NCBI GenBank assembly: GCA_014379355.1
Contig: JACMLX010000265.1
Span: 1 to 59,511, forward strand
Length of the DNA stretch: 59,511 bases
Reading direction: 5' to 3'
Origin: Gemmatimonadaceae bacterium
GTDB taxonomy: Bacteria > Gemmatimonadota > Gemmatimonadetes > Gemmatimonadales > Gemmatimonadaceae
Each line of letters begins with the position of its first letter. The stretch's first letter is position 1. The position numbers and the translations under genes were made by a program. Shown here piece by piece: positions 17,665 through 26,486 of this stretch. Under the pieces are notes generated by a model, which was not told where the DNA came from, searched no databases, and was given only the letters and a program-made list of their open reading frames with translations.

Positions 17665-19089
17665 ATGCGCCGTGTCGTGCCGCGTTTCACCTTCGTCGCG
17701 CTGCTCGTCGCGGCGCCGCTCGCCGCGCAACCGGGGCCGCATCTCGCGAATGCCGATCCGCGCCGTCCGCTCGGTACGCAGCGCGAATGGGCCACGGCAC
17801 AACAGGAGTGGTTGCGCCTGCGCATGGAGCGCACGCTTCCCGCCCTGATGCGGCGCGACAGCGTCGACATGTGGATCGTCCCGATGCGCGAGTACAACGA
17901 GGATCCCGTGTTCTCGTCGATCGTGTCGCCGACGACATTCGCCGCACGACGCCGCACGATCTACGTGTTCCATGATCGCGGCGGCGAGAAGGGCGTCGAG
18001 CGACTCGCGCTTGGTGGCACGTCGCAGGGCGGCCTGTACACCGCGGTGCGCTCACAGATCGCGGCGACGAATGTCAGCTCGGGCAGCACCACCGCGGAAC
18101 TGTGGGGGTCAGCACAGTGGGACGTGCTCACGAAAGTGATTCGTGACAGGAAGCCGAAGCGCATCGCGCTCGACATCGACACGACGTTTGCGTTCGCCGA
18201 CGGCCTGACGCTCGGTGAATACACCGGCATGCTCTCGCGCGAGGTGCTCAAGCCGGATGGCGAGTGGCGTGCGCAGATCACGTCGGCCGGTCGCCTGGCG
18301 GTGGACCTGATCGCGATTCGTCAGCCGGAGGAGGAAGCGACGTTCGATCGCATGAACCGCCTGACGTGGGACATCATCGCCGAGGCATTTTCGACGAAGG
18401 TGATCACGCCCGGTGTCACACGCACCAGCGACGTCGTGTGGTTCATGCGCCAACGCATGGCCGACTACGGGCTCACGACATGGTTCCAGCCGTCGGTGGA
18501 CGTGCAGCGCAAGGGCGGCACCGACGCCGTGCTCGGTGACGATCCGATCATCCAGAAGGGCGATGTGCTGCACTGTGATTTCGGCATCACCGCCATGCGA
18601 CTCAATACGGACACGCAGCACATGGGGTATGTGCTGCGCGATGGCGAGACGGACGTGCCAGCCGGCCTCAAGGCGGCGCTGGGGAACGCGAATCGGCTGC
18701 AGGACATCGTGACGTCGGAGATCAAGGTGGGTCGCAGCGGCAACGACGTGCTCAAGTCGTCGCGGGCACGCATGACGGCCGACAGCATCGACGGCACGAT
18801 CTACTCGCATCCGATCGGCATGCACGGCCATGGCGCCGGGCCGCTGATCGGTCTGTGGGATTATCAGGACGGCGTGCCCGGCCGCGGCGATCACGTGATG
18901 GCGCCGAGCACCTGGTACTCGGTTGAGTTGCAGGCGACGTCGAAGGTGCCGGAGTGGGACGGCCAGCGGGTGCGTGTGGGACAGGAGGAGGACGTGATCC
19001 TGAATGGCGCCGGCGTGGTCCGTTGGGGGTATCAGCGCCAGACGCAGTTCCATCTCGTCCGTCCGGCCCGTGCCCGGGCGAGTCGCTGA
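17665..19089 (+). CDS. Exported M24-family metallopeptidase (Xaa-Pro aminopeptidase-like)
   Basis: ATG 17665 gives 474 residues with a signal peptide ending in APLAAQ. Residues about 45-230 form the creatinase/prolidase N-domain and 230-460 the pita-bread M24 domain. The five metal ligands can be placed: Asp in LHCDFGI, Asp in LNTDTQH, His in SHPIGMHGHG, Glu in YSVELQAT and Glu in RVGQEEDVIL. It likely removes N-terminal residues from proline-containing peptides in the periplasm. A TATTCT at 17605-17610 could be its -10. Confidence 0.87.
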   Translation: MRRVVPRFTFVALLVAAPLAAQPGPHLANADPRRPLGTQREWATAQQEWLRLRMERTLPALMRRDSVDMWIVPMREYNEDPVFSSIVSPTTFAARRRTIYVFHDRGGEKGVERLALGGTSQGGLYTAVRSQIAATNVSSGSTTAELWGSAQWDVLTKVIRDRKPKRIALDIDTTFAFADGLTLGEYTGMLSREVLKPDGEWRAQITSAGRLAVDLIAIRQPEEEATFDRMNRLTWDIIAEAFSTKVITPGVTRTSDVVWFMRQRMADYGLTTWFQPSVDVQRKGGTDAVLGDDPIIQKGDVLHCDFGITAMRLNTDTQHMGYVLRDGETDVPAGLKAALGNANRLQDIVTSEIKVGRSGNDVLKSSRARMTADSIDGTIYSHPIGMHGHGAGPLIGLWDYQDGVPGRGDHVMAPSTWYSVELQATSKVPEWDGQRVRVGQEEDVILNGAGVVRWGYQRQTQFHLVRPARARASR

Positions 19090-19170
19090 CCCGCGAACCG
19101 ACGGCGTGTGCGATAACTTTGCCGCAGGGGTCGGCGGATGTGCTGTCGGCCGGTTTTACTCAGGATCGTC

Positions 19171-19569
19171 ATGCGGAAGAAGAACAAGGAATTGATCGTG
19201 GTCGGTGATCGGGTGCTCGTCGCCATCGAGGATGGCGAGGAGCGTTCGTCCGTCGGCCTGTACCTGCCGCCCACGGCCATCGACAACCAGGCGGTGCAGG
19301 GCGGCCGCATCGTGGCCACCGGACCGGGAATGCCGATGCCCGATCTGGCGTCGCAGGACAGTGATGAACCGTGGAAGAACGCCCAGGGCAGTGCCACGGG
19401 CGGAACGCGCCATGTGCCGATGCAGGCACGCACGGGCGATTACGCGTTGTTCTTTCGCAAGGCGAGCGTGGAAATCACCTTCGAGAACGAGCGCTATCTG
19501 GTGGTGCCGCAGGCGGCCATCCTGGCACTCGTTCGCGACACGAATGTGGCTGACGACGTGCTGTTCTAG
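19171..19569 (+). CDS. GroES-like co-chaperonin with central insertion
   Basis: A 132-residue relative of GroES/Cpn10, against about 97 for the classical protein. The N half carries VGDRVLVAIEDGEERSSVGL (the mobile-loop region) then VQGGRIVATGPG, and the C half ends in a Cpn10-like strand order (YALFFRKASVEITFENERYL). The extra 35 or so residues, rich in Ser, Asp and Gly, sit between these (about 65-98). No groEL is adjacent, so it may be a second, specialised GroES. TAACTT at 19114-19119 is a candidate -10. ATG 19171 is preferred over an upstream TG-start that adds 11 residues. Confidence 0.78.
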   Translation: MRKKNKELIVVGDRVLVAIEDGEERSSVGLYLPPTAIDNQAVQGGRIVATGPGMPMPDLASQDSDEPWKNAQGSATGGTRHVPMQARTGDYALFFRKASVEITFENERYLVVPQAAILALVRDTNVADDVLF

Positions 19570-19610
19570 TCGCGTCGCCGGTCGTTTCACACTATTGCAG
19601 GAGTCGGACG

Positions 19611-20048
19611 ATGTACGATGAGCGTTTCATTGCCCCGATGCGTGCCGAGCTGACCGAGCTCGGTGTGCAGGAACTGAAGTCCGCGGCGGCCGTCGATGCC
19701 GCGTTGAAGGAAGCCGCCGGCACGACGCTGGTGGTGGTGAACAGCATGTGTGGCTGTGCCGCGCGCAACGCGCGTCCGGCCATCCGCACCGCACTCGAAC
19801 ATTCGGCGAAGCCGGACAAGAGTGTGACGGTGTTCGCCGGCCAGGATCCCGAACCGACACAGGCGGCCCGCAGCTACTTCACCGGCTACCGTCCCAGCAG
19901 CCCGAGCATCGCGCTGATGAAGGGCGGCAAGGTGGTGTTCATGCTCGAGCGTCACCAGATCGAAGGTCGCTCCGCCGACGAAATCTCCCACGATCTCGTC
20001 AACGCGTTCGATACCCACTGCGCGGTGCCTGGTTCAGTGGTCGCGTAA
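19611..20048 (+). CDS. Bacilliredoxin (BrxA/BrxB, YphP/YqiW family)
   Basis: A 145-residue thioredoxin-fold protein with the family's CGC active site (Cys47-Gly48-Cys49 in NSMCGCAARNARP). Length and sequence match the Bacillus YphP/YqiW proteins, which remove bacillithiol from mixed disulfides after oxidative stress. Whether this organism makes bacillithiol cannot be told from the window. An AGGAG site about 11 bases before ATG 19611 supports the start. It lies 41 bases after the GroES-like gene and may be co-transcribed with it. Confidence 0.92.
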   Translation: MYDERFIAPMRAELTELGVQELKSAAAVDAALKEAAGTTLVVVNSMCGCAARNARPAIRTALEHSAKPDKSVTVFAGQDPEPTQAARSYFTGYRPSSPSIALMKGGKVVFMLERHQIEGRSADEISHDLVNAFDTHCAVPGSVVA

Positions 20049-20098
20049 CACCTGGCCTCGCACAGAGCCACGGGGCCACAGAGGGTTTGCGACGCCGG

Positions 20099-20239
20099 AA
20101 CACTTTTCACGCGGGGCTCGCGAGGAACGCGGGGAAGGGCCACTGAAACAAAAATGCTGTTGGAACTGCGCTCACGAGACGCGGTTCCAACAGCATTTGT
20201 TTTTCCCCGCGTTCCTAGTGGCCCCCGCGTGAAAAGAGT
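20099..20239. repeat. Convergent-gap inverted-repeat element D
   Basis: This is the cleanest single copy of the family. The left arm is 20099-20135 (AACACTTTTCACGCGGGGCT...) and the right arm 20205-20239 (...GGCCCCCGCGTGAAAAGAGT). The core at about 20150-20204 is itself a strong palindrome: AATGCTGTTGGAAC near 20152 pairs with GTTCCAACAGCATT near 20184, with about 10 bases of loop. It fills the gap between the convergent bacilliredoxin gene and the ABC permease gene. Confidence 0.82.
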
Positions 20240-20306
20240 CACGCTCTCGAGCGCCGCAGGATTCTCTGTGCGCCTGTGGCTCTCTGCGAGTCCAGCAGTC
20301 AGGAAG

Positions 20307-21623
20307 TCATGAGTACCGCAACCACTTGAACAGCTCACGGATGGTCGGCCGTTTGCCGTACATGAGCAGGCCGACGCGGTAGATGCGGGCGGAGAACCAG
20401 ATCGCGGCCACACACGCGAGTGTCATGCCGAACAGGCTCACGGCAACCTCCCACGCCGGTACGCTGATGAGGCTCATGCGCATCGGCATCATGATCGGCG
20501 CGGAGAACGGCAGCATCGACATCACCGATGCCAGTGTGCTCTGTGGCGCGAGGGCGACCGGCTGGATGAAGATCGCGCTGACGATCAGCAGCATCGCCAC
20601 CGGCGTCGCCGCCTGCTGCGCTTCGGACTCGCTGTTCACGGTGCTGCCCACCGCCGCGTACAGGCATGAGTAGAACACGTAGCCGAGCACGAAGAACAGC
20701 AGCAGCGCGACGATCAGGCCGATCGAGAAGCTCGGCATGCTGGCGAAGATCTCCGCCGAGCGCGCCGTACTGTCGGCGCTGGCGGCACCCATCGCGCTCG
20801 CCTGCCGCTTGATCAGCATCGGTGCCACGTTCATGCCGATCCAGACCGAGCTGGCGACCCACACGCCGAGTTGTGTGACCGCCACGCCACCGATGCCGAT
20901 GATCTTGCCGGCCAGGAGGATCTCCGGCCGCACGCTGCTGATCACGACTTCCGCCACACGCGTCGTCTTCTCCTCGATGACGCTGCGCAGCACCGTCTGA
21001 CCGTAAAGCAGCAGCACGATGTAGAGCAGGAATGCGACCAGCAGGCCGACGATCGCGCTGCCGACGCCGGACTTCTCGCGCCCCTTGCTGCTCAGCTGCG
21101 TTTTCTCCAGCCGGATATCGACCTTCGTCAGCGAGTCGATGCGCGATGCACTGATGCCTTCGTGCTCGAGTCGCATCGCCAGGACCGCCTTCTCGACAGC
21201 GTCGGTGAGCCGGCGCATGTCGGGCACCGTCGACGTGTTGCGGCCGGTGTAGCGCGCCTTCCTGCCGCTGAGCGTCGTCGAATCGAGAATCAGGTATCCC
21301 TGCCGACTCTCGTCCATCACCGCCTTCGTGGCCAATGACTCGGCAGCGGCGATGCCCGATGGTGCGATGATCGAGATCTGCGGTTTCGCTCCGGACGAAT
21401 CGTGCATCGCCTCGATCACGCGCGCGCCAAGCGTCGCGCCGGTGGCGTCGATGATCTCGATGTTCGACGAGCCGAGTGACGCCTTGGTGCGCGAGACGAA
21501 CAGCACGGGCAACACCGTCAGGGCAAGAAACATCACCGGGCCAAGCAGCGTCGCGATCACGAACCACTTCGTGCGCACACGCTCGAGGTACTCGCGCCGG
21601 ATGATGGCAATCAGCTTACCCAT
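20307..21623 (-). CDS. ABC-2 type transporter permease (NatB-like)
   Basis: A 438-residue permease partner of the ATPase at 21616. It has a cytosolic N-tail (MGKLIAIIRREYLERVRTKW), a first transmembrane helix (about 22-44), a large extracytoplasmic domain (about 45-185), then five or more helices (about 186-410), the usual layout of NatB/YhaP-like ABC-2 permeases. Such pairs export sodium, antibiotics or other small compounds; the substrate is unknown. Its start overlaps the ATPase gene by eight bases, so the two are translated together. Confidence 0.88.
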   Translation of the reverse strand: MGKLIAIIRREYLERVRTKWFVIATLLGPVMFLALTVLPVLFVSRTKASLGSSNIEIIDATGATLGARVIEAMHDSSGAKPQISIIAPSGIAAAESLATKAVMDESRQGYLILDSTTLSGRKARYTGRNTSTVPDMRRLTDAVEKAVLAMRLEHEGISASRIDSLTKVDIRLEKTQLSSKGREKSGVGSAIVGLLVAFLLYIVLLLYGQTVLRSVIEEKTTRVAEVVISSVRPEILLAGKIIGIGGVAVTQLGVWVASSVWIGMNVAPMLIKRQASAMGAASADSTARSAEIFASMPSFSIGLIVALLLFFVLGYVFYSCLYAAVGSTVNSESEAQQAATPVAMLLIVSAIFIQPVALAPQSTLASVMSMLPFSAPIMMPMRMSLISVPAWEVAVSLFGMTLACVAAIWFSARIYRVGLLMYGKRPTIRELFKWLRYS

Positions 21624-22581
21624 GGCCGCTCATCCCCGCCTCGACGCCCGTGGCACCGACTTTCTCGAGGAAGATGCTGTGCAGCGACGGCTGCACACGC
21701 TCGAAGCGCTGCAGCGACGCACCAGCCGTGATCAGCTGCTGCAGCAACTCGCCGCTCGATGCACCCGCGGCCAGCTCCAGTTCGAGAAAGCGGTTCTGGT
21801 CGTCCATGGCGGCCACCAGCGCCGGATTGCGCAGGACCGCTTCGACGGCGGTATTCGGCGCGCCATCGAACGCCACCGCCACCGTGCGACCGGCGTGCGC
21901 AGCCTTCACGTCCGACACGGCGCCGTCCAGCACTTTCTGCCCGTTCGCGATGATGCAGACCGCGTCACACAACTTCTCGGCGTTCTCCATGATATGTGTG
22001 CTGAAGATCACGGTCTTGCCGCGCGCCTTCAGTTCCACCACGGTGTCCTTCAGCGCCTGCGCGTTGATCGGATCGAGGCCGCTGAACGGCTCATCGAGAA
22101 TCACCAGATCCGGATCGTGCAGCAGCGTCCCGATGAATTGCACTTTCTGCTGCATGCCGCGGCTCAGCTCATCCACCTTGGAATCGCCCCAGTCCTTCTC
22201 CGGCGTGCGCAGCGACATCCGCTCCATCCATGTCGCGATGCGCGTTTCGGCCTCCGCGCCAGGCACCCCCTTCAATTCGGCGAGGAACTTGAGGACGTCG
22301 CGCACCTTCATCTTCTTGTACAGGCCGCGCTCTTCCGGCAGGTAGCCGACACGATCGAGCACGCCGGTGTCGGTGTGTCGCTTGCCGAACAACGTGATCG
22401 AGCCCTCGTCCGGCGCGATGATGTCGAGAATCATCCGGATCGTGCTCGTCTTCCCGGCGCCGTTGGGTCCGAGCAGACCGTACACCGCACCGCGCGGCAC
22501 CTGCAACGAGAGGCCGCGCACCGCGACATGCTCCGCGTATCGCTTGGTGACCCCCCGGATATCGATGGCGAGTTCGGACAT
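21616..22581 (-). CDS. ABC transporter ATP-binding protein (NatA-like)
   Basis: Starting at MSELAIDIRGV (ATG 22581) gives 321 residues; the longer open frame upstream shows no homology. Walker A is GPNGAGKT at 38-45, the signature is LSRGMQQKVQ, Walker B LVILDEPFSGLDP, and the switch His is in STHIMENAEKL. A C-terminal domain of about 90 residues follows the ATPase core, as in NatA/CcmA-type exporters. It powers the permease encoded directly downstream. No Shine-Dalgarno site precedes the start. Confidence 0.92.
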   Translation of the reverse strand: MSELAIDIRGVTKRYAEHVAVRGLSLQVPRGAVYGLLGPNGAGKTSTIRMILDIIAPDEGSITLFGKRHTDTGVLDRVGYLPEERGLYKKMKVRDVLKFLAELKGVPGAEAETRIATWMERMSLRTPEKDWGDSKVDELSRGMQQKVQFIGTLLHDPDLVILDEPFSGLDPINAQALKDTVVELKARGKTVIFSTHIMENAEKLCDAVCIIANGQKVLDGAVSDVKAAHAGRTVAVAFDGAPNTAVEAVLRNPALVAAMDDQNRFLELELAAGASSGELLQQLITAGASLQRFERVQPSLHSIFLEKVGATGVEAGMSGHG

Positions 22582-22675
22582 GATGGAGATGGAGGAGAGC
22601 GGCACGACGACGGGTGTGTAGTCGGGCCGAGGGAAATGTACGTCTTGGCGCTGGGACTGTTTCGGCGGCGGTGGA

Positions 22676-22687
22676 TAACTTGTGCCC
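22676..22687 (+). promoter_or_regulatory. Leaderless-type -10 (TAACTT-N6-ATG) of modA
   Basis: TAACTT at 22676-22681 is followed by six bases and ATG 22688. A GTG at 22682 is in frame but would lie directly against the hexamer. No good -35 is visible 16-18 bases upstream. Confidence 0.5.
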
Positions 22688-23620
22688 ATGACTGCGTTCA
22701 GGATCCCGGGTCGACTGGTCAGCGGCATGTTGCTCGCCGTTGCCGGATGTCGCGCCGCCTCCGATTCCGGTGCGGTGCCGATGACGGTGTATGCCGCCGG
22801 CAGCCTGGCGCGACCGCTGCGCGAAGCACTCGACTCGATCGCGGGCGCTGGAGGCCCGACGGTTCGCCTGGAAGTGATGGGCTCACGCGAGATTCTGCGC
22901 GCCATCACGGGCCTCGGGAAAACGCCCGATCTGGTCGTCTCGGCAGACGCGGATGAACTGGAGCGCGCGCTCATCCCGCAATTCGTCGGCGCCAGCACCA
23001 CATTCGCACGCAATCGCGTCGTGCTCGCACTGTCGTCGCGGTCGAGTGCCGCCGCCACGATCACGCAGGCAAACTGGGCGGACGTGCTAGCAGAGCGTCA
23101 AGTGCAGATTGCGCGCGCGGATCCGACACGCGCACCGCTTGGCTATCGCACGCAGATGGTCTGGCAACTCGCCGAAGTGGAGTTGCAGCGACCCGGCTTT
23201 GCACGCCGACTCTCTGACTTGTCGCTCGGTGCGATGATGCGTGGCAACGAGTCGGACCTGGCCGCGTTGCTCGAGAGTGGCAACGCCGATGCGGCGTGGT
23301 GTTATGAATCGCTCGCGAGATCGATGCATCTCCGGTACGTCACGCTCGGCCGGCACATCGACCTCGGTTCGGACGCGGACTCGCTCCTGTACCGTAAAGT
23401 GTCCGTACGCATCGCGGGCGATCGACCAGGTGATTCGGTGATGGTGGCGGGCCGGCCGATCCGGTATGCGATAGCCGTCCTCACGAACGGTCCGGACGCG
23501 GTTCGCGCGACGCTGCTGCGTGACCGGTTGCTCGACTCGGCGAGTGTGCGAATTCTGCGACGTGCCGGTCTCGATGTGCTGGACACGCCGTGGACGACCC
23601 CGCGACCGCCGTCGCAGTGA
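22688..23620 (+). CDS. modA: Molybdate/tungstate ABC transporter, substrate-binding lipoprotein
   Basis: A 310-residue periplasmic binding protein that captures oxyanions for the permease downstream. It has a lipoprotein signal with lipobox VAGC (Cys near residue 21). The binding fold starts with MTVYAAGSLARPLREALDS, where backbone and Ser contacts bind the oxyanion, and includes GSREILRAI and PDLVVSADADELER. This pattern is closer to the WtpA/tungstate type than to classical E. coli ModA, so either metal is possible. It is the first gene of a three-gene operon. Confidence 0.87.
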   Translation: MTAFRIPGRLVSGMLLAVAGCRAASDSGAVPMTVYAAGSLARPLREALDSIAGAGGPTVRLEVMGSREILRAITGLGKTPDLVVSADADELERALIPQFVGASTTFARNRVVLALSSRSSAAATITQANWADVLAERQVQIARADPTRAPLGYRTQMVWQLAEVELQRPGFARRLSDLSLGAMMRGNESDLAALLESGNADAAWCYESLARSMHLRYVTLGRHIDLGSDADSLLYRKVSVRIAGDRPGDSVMVAGRPIRYAIAVLTNGPDAVRATLLRDRLLDSASVRILRRAGLDVLDTPWTTPRPPSQ

Positions 23621-24405
23621 CACGACCGCTGTCACGGGTGCTGCTGACCGCCGTCGCGACGCTTTGCGGATCGCTGCTGGTGCTCGTGCTGGTACTGCCC
23701 GTCGGCACGCTCGTCTCGGCCGCCGGCGTCAGCGGCGTCGCAGCGGCACTCGTCGATCGCGATGTCCTCCGGTCGATCCTGCTGACGCTGTTGACGGCCA
23801 CCGCGGCGACCCTGCTCGCAATCGTCGGTGGAATTCCTGTCGCCTATCTGCTCGCGCGCGTTCCGTTTCGCGGTCGCTCCGTCGTAGAAGCACTGCTCGA
23901 GCTGCCGCTGGTGATACCACATCCTGTCATCGGCATGGCGCTGCTGCTGTCGATGGGCCGGCAGAGTGTCGCGGGACGCTCGCTCGCGCCCGTCGGTCTC
24001 GCGATCGTGAATTCGCCGCTCGGCATCGTGGTCGCGATGCTCGTCGTCAGTGCACCGTTGTTCATCCTCGGCGCGCGCGAATCGATCGCGCGCGTCGATG
24101 CGCGGCTCGAAGCCGTGGCACGTACGCTCGGTGACGATCGCTGGCGCGCTGTCCGCCGCGTGACGCTGCCGCTGGCACGCAACGGTCTGGTGAACGCCGG
24201 CACCGCGATGTGGGCGCGCGCGACCAGCGAGTTCGGCGCCATCGTACTGATCGCGTATCACCCGAAGGTGGCGAGTGTGCTGGCCTACGATCGCTACCTG
24301 ACGTACGGATTGTCGAGCGCGCTGCCGGTGGCGGCAGCACTGGTGCTCGTCGCGATGCTCATCCTGCTCGTCGTCCGTGTCACACGTCGCGTGGAACGTA
24401 CATGA
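23617..24405 (+). CDS. modB: Molybdate/tungstate ABC transporter permease
   Basis: GTG 23617 overlaps the modA stop as GTGA and gives 262 residues. A GTG at 23590 would add nine residues in a longer overlap. Five or six hydrophobic helices are visible, with the permease EAA-type loop GARESIARVDARLEAVARTLGDDRWRAVRRVTLPLARNG at about 145-185, the site that contacts the ATPase. The late FGAIVLIAYHPKVASVLAYDRY resembles the WtpB/ModB C-terminal signature. It forms the channel for ModABC. Confidence 0.88.
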   Translation: MTRPLSRVLLTAVATLCGSLLVLVLVLPVGTLVSAAGVSGVAAALVDRDVLRSILLTLLTATAATLLAIVGGIPVAYLLARVPFRGRSVVEALLELPLVIPHPVIGMALLLSMGRQSVAGRSLAPVGLAIVNSPLGIVVAMLVVSAPLFILGARESIARVDARLEAVARTLGDDRWRAVRRVTLPLARNGLVNAGTAMWARATSEFGAIVLIAYHPKVASVLAYDRYLTYGLSSALPVAAALVLVAMLILLVVRVTRRVERT

Positions 24406-25019
24406 TCCGTGTCGCGGAACTGAGCGCGCGCGTTCCAGGCTTCGTGCTCGATCGCGCCTCGTTCACGGTGCCGAGCGGCGGCGTCGGCGTTCTCACGGGA
24501 CCCACCGGCGCCGGCAAGACGACACTGCTCGAAACCATCGCCGGCGTGCGCGAACACCGCGCAGGCACGATCACGCTCGGTGACCTCGACGCCACCACAC
24601 TGCCGCCCGAGCAGCGCCACGTTGGACTCGTGTATCAACAGGCATGGCTGTTTCCACACCTGAGCGTCCGCGCGAACGTGGCGTACGGTGCGGTGCGCGA
24701 GCGCATGGTCGATGACCTGGTGTCGATGCTGCACATCGGACCACTGATCGAGAAGCCGGTGTCGACACTCAGCGGGGGAGAACGTCAGCTCGTGGCGTTG
24801 GCACGCGCGCTTGCGCGCGATCCGCGGACGCTGCTGCTCGATGAACCGTTTGCGGCGATGGACAGTGCACTGCGATCGGACATCCGAACGGCGGTGCTGG
24901 CATGGGCCGCAGCGCGCGGTGCAACGACACTGCTCGTCACCCACGACGCCAGCGAAGCCGCACGTGCCGGCAGTGTGCAGCTGCGCATGCACGCTGGCGT
25001 CCTGAGCGTGACGGCGTAG
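24402..25019 (+). CDS. modC: Molybdate/tungstate ABC transporter ATP-binding protein
   Basis: ATG 24402 overlaps the modB stop as ATGA and gives 205 residues. Walker A is GPTGAGKT at 33-40, the Q-loop lies in VYQQAWLFPHLSV, the signature is LSGGERQ near 125, Walker B is LLLDEPFA, and the switch His follows in VTHDASEA. It has only the ATPase core, without the C-terminal TOBE domain that classical ModC uses to sense molybdate. The longer open frame upstream belongs to the modB region in another frame. It converges with the VTT-domain gene after only 10 bases. Confidence 0.91.
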   Translation: MIRVAELSARVPGFVLDRASFTVPSGGVGVLTGPTGAGKTTLLETIAGVREHRAGTITLGDLDATTLPPEQRHVGLVYQQAWLFPHLSVRANVAYGAVRERMVDDLVSMLHIGPLIEKPVSTLSGGERQLVALARALARDPRTLLLDEPFAAMDSALRSDIRTAVLAWAAARGATTLLVTHDASEAARAGSVQLRMHAGVLSVTA

Positions 25020-25029
25020 CCACGCGGAC

Positions 25030-25563
25030 CTACTGCCCGAACATGCGCAGGCGGAGGCGATGCAGCACGCCCGCGCTGGCACGCAGGAGCAGCACGTCGA
25101 GGCTGAAGCGCAGCGTGCGGCCGGTTGCCAGCGCGAGGGCGAACAGCGGAAACGGCATTCCGACCGCGCCGGCACCGATCGAGATCGCCTTCGTGCTGAG
25201 CGGCGTCAACGTGCTGCCGAGGATGAAGAGCCAGCCGTGCCGCTCCATCATCGCCATTGCCGACGCGAGGGTGTCGTCGCTGACGCCGAGAAAGTGGAGC
25301 ATCGGCTTGCCGACCGCAGCGAAGGCCGCGACGCCGATCCAGTAGGCGATACAGCCGCCGATGATCGAGCCCAGGACGGCGGCGAGCGCCAGTCGCGGCG
25401 CACGCGGCGGGTCGGCCACCGCGAGCGGCACGAGCAGGAGCTCGGCCGGGCCGGGTACCACCGACCCCTGTCCGAGATTCCAGAGGAATACCGCCGGAAT
25501 CGCTCCCCGTGCATGGGCGAAGCGTTCGACCGCTGCCCAGAGCGCCAACAGAGTTCGTCTCAT
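25030..25563 (-). CDS. VTT-domain (SNARE-associated, YqaA-like) membrane protein
   Basis: A 177-residue membrane protein with four or five hydrophobic segments. The conserved re-entrant region is visible in NLGQGSVVPGPAELLLVPLAVADP at about 29-52 and GSTLTPLSTKAISIGAGAVGMP at about 117-138, as in the YqaA/DedA group, whose members take part in lipid scrambling or small-ion transport. The length fits YqaA better than DedA (about 200-220). On the minus strand TAACTT (25579-25574) lies 10 bases before the start. The start is 47 bases from the divergent dat gene, so the two share a compact promoter region. Confidence 0.8.
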   Translation of the reverse strand: MRRTLLALWAAVERFAHARGAIPAVFLWNLGQGSVVPGPAELLLVPLAVADPPRAPRLALAAVLGSIIGGCIAYWIGVAAFAAVGKPMLHFLGVSDDTLASAMAMMERHGWLFILGSTLTPLSTKAISIGAGAVGMPFPLFALALATGRTLRFSLDVLLLRASAGVLHRLRLRMFGQ

Positions 25564-25598
25564 GTCTGGCGTGAAGTTACGTCATCAGGTCGCCGTTG

Positions 25599-25610
25599 TA
25601 CTTTCCGCGC
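25599..25610 (+). promoter_or_regulatory. Leaderless-type -10 (TACTTT-N6-ATG) of the aminotransferase gene
   Basis: TACTTT at 25599-25604 is followed by CCGCGC and ATG 25611, the same spacer as at 11597-11602. The divergent gene has TAACTT on the opposite strand at 25574-25579, so two promoters share about 47 bases. Confidence 0.55.
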
Positions 25611-26468
25611 ATGCCACGCCTCGCCTATGTCAACGGCGCCTTCGTTCCCGAAGCCGACGCGACCGTCTCGATCTTCGACCGCGGATTCCTGTTCGCTGAC
25701 GGTGTGTATGAGGTGATTGCGCTGGTCGATGGTCGATTCGTGGACGACGGACCGCACCTCGATCGACTGGATCGATCGCTGCGTGAGATCCAGCTCGTGC
25801 TGCCCATGCCGCGAGTTGATTTGCACGCGATGCTGCTCGAGCTCGCGACGCGCAACGCGGTCACCGAAGGCCTCGTGTACATGCAGGTCACGCGCGGTCC
25901 GGCCGAGCGGGACTTCGCATTTCCCGTGGCACCAACGCCCACGATCGTCGCGTATGCGCGCGCGACACCAGTGCTCGCGCATCCGCGTGCACTCGCCGGC
26001 GCGACGGCCATCACGGTGCCCGATCAACGCTGGGCACGTCGCGACATCAAGAGCATCGCCCTGCTGCCGCAGGTGCTCGCCAAGCAGGCGGCGCGCGCGG
26101 CCGACGCGTTCGAGGCACTGATGGTGGAGGACGACCACGTCACCGAAGGCGGCGCCGCCACACTGTTCATGGTCTCCGGCGGCGCCCTCGTCACACACGC
26201 ACTCGGCACGGACGTGCTGCCGGGCATCACGCGTGAGCGCGTCTTCTCGCTGGCCGCTACGCGTGACATACCGATCATCGAGCGCAGCATCAGCACCGAG
26301 GAAGTACGTGCGGCGGATGAACTCTTCATCACCGCGGCAACGGCATTCGTGATGCCAATCGTGCGCGTCGATGGTGTCGCGATCGGCAACGGCGCGCCGG
26401 GCGAAATCACGATGCAGCTGCGAGCGGACTACATCGCGAGTGTGCGGCATGGCGCGGCGGCGATGTAG
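25611..26468 (+). CDS. dat: D-amino-acid aminotransferase (class IV PLP fold)
   Basis: A 285-residue aminotransferase that likely interconverts D-alanine and D-glutamate for cell-wall synthesis. Signatures: YVNGAFVPEADATVSIFDRGFLFADGVYEV at the N terminus, QVTRGPAERDF with the substrate-contact Arg, the PLP Lys147 in RRDIKSIALLPQVLAKQ, and TEGGAATLFMV. These fit D-amino-acid transaminase better than branched-chain aminotransferase, but the two share a fold. The hexamer directly upstream supports ATG 25611 rather than the upstream in-frame start at 25596. Confidence 0.87.
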   Translation: MPRLAYVNGAFVPEADATVSIFDRGFLFADGVYEVIALVDGRFVDDGPHLDRLDRSLREIQLVLPMPRVDLHAMLLELATRNAVTEGLVYMQVTRGPAERDFAFPVAPTPTIVAYARATPVLAHPRALAGATAITVPDQRWARRDIKSIALLPQVLAKQAARAADAFEALMVEDDHVTEGGAATLFMVSGGALVTHALGTDVLPGITRERVFSLAATRDIPIIERSISTEEVRAADELFITAATAFVMPIVRVDGVAIGNGAPGEITMQLRADYIASVRHGAAAM

Positions 26469-26486
26469 CTGCGGCCGCGCCGACGA

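Noticed and set aside
21328-22956. Long plus-strand open frame opposite the ABC exporter genes
   Set aside because: It is antisense to well-supported ATPase and permease genes and has a His/Arg-rich composition typical of shadow frames.
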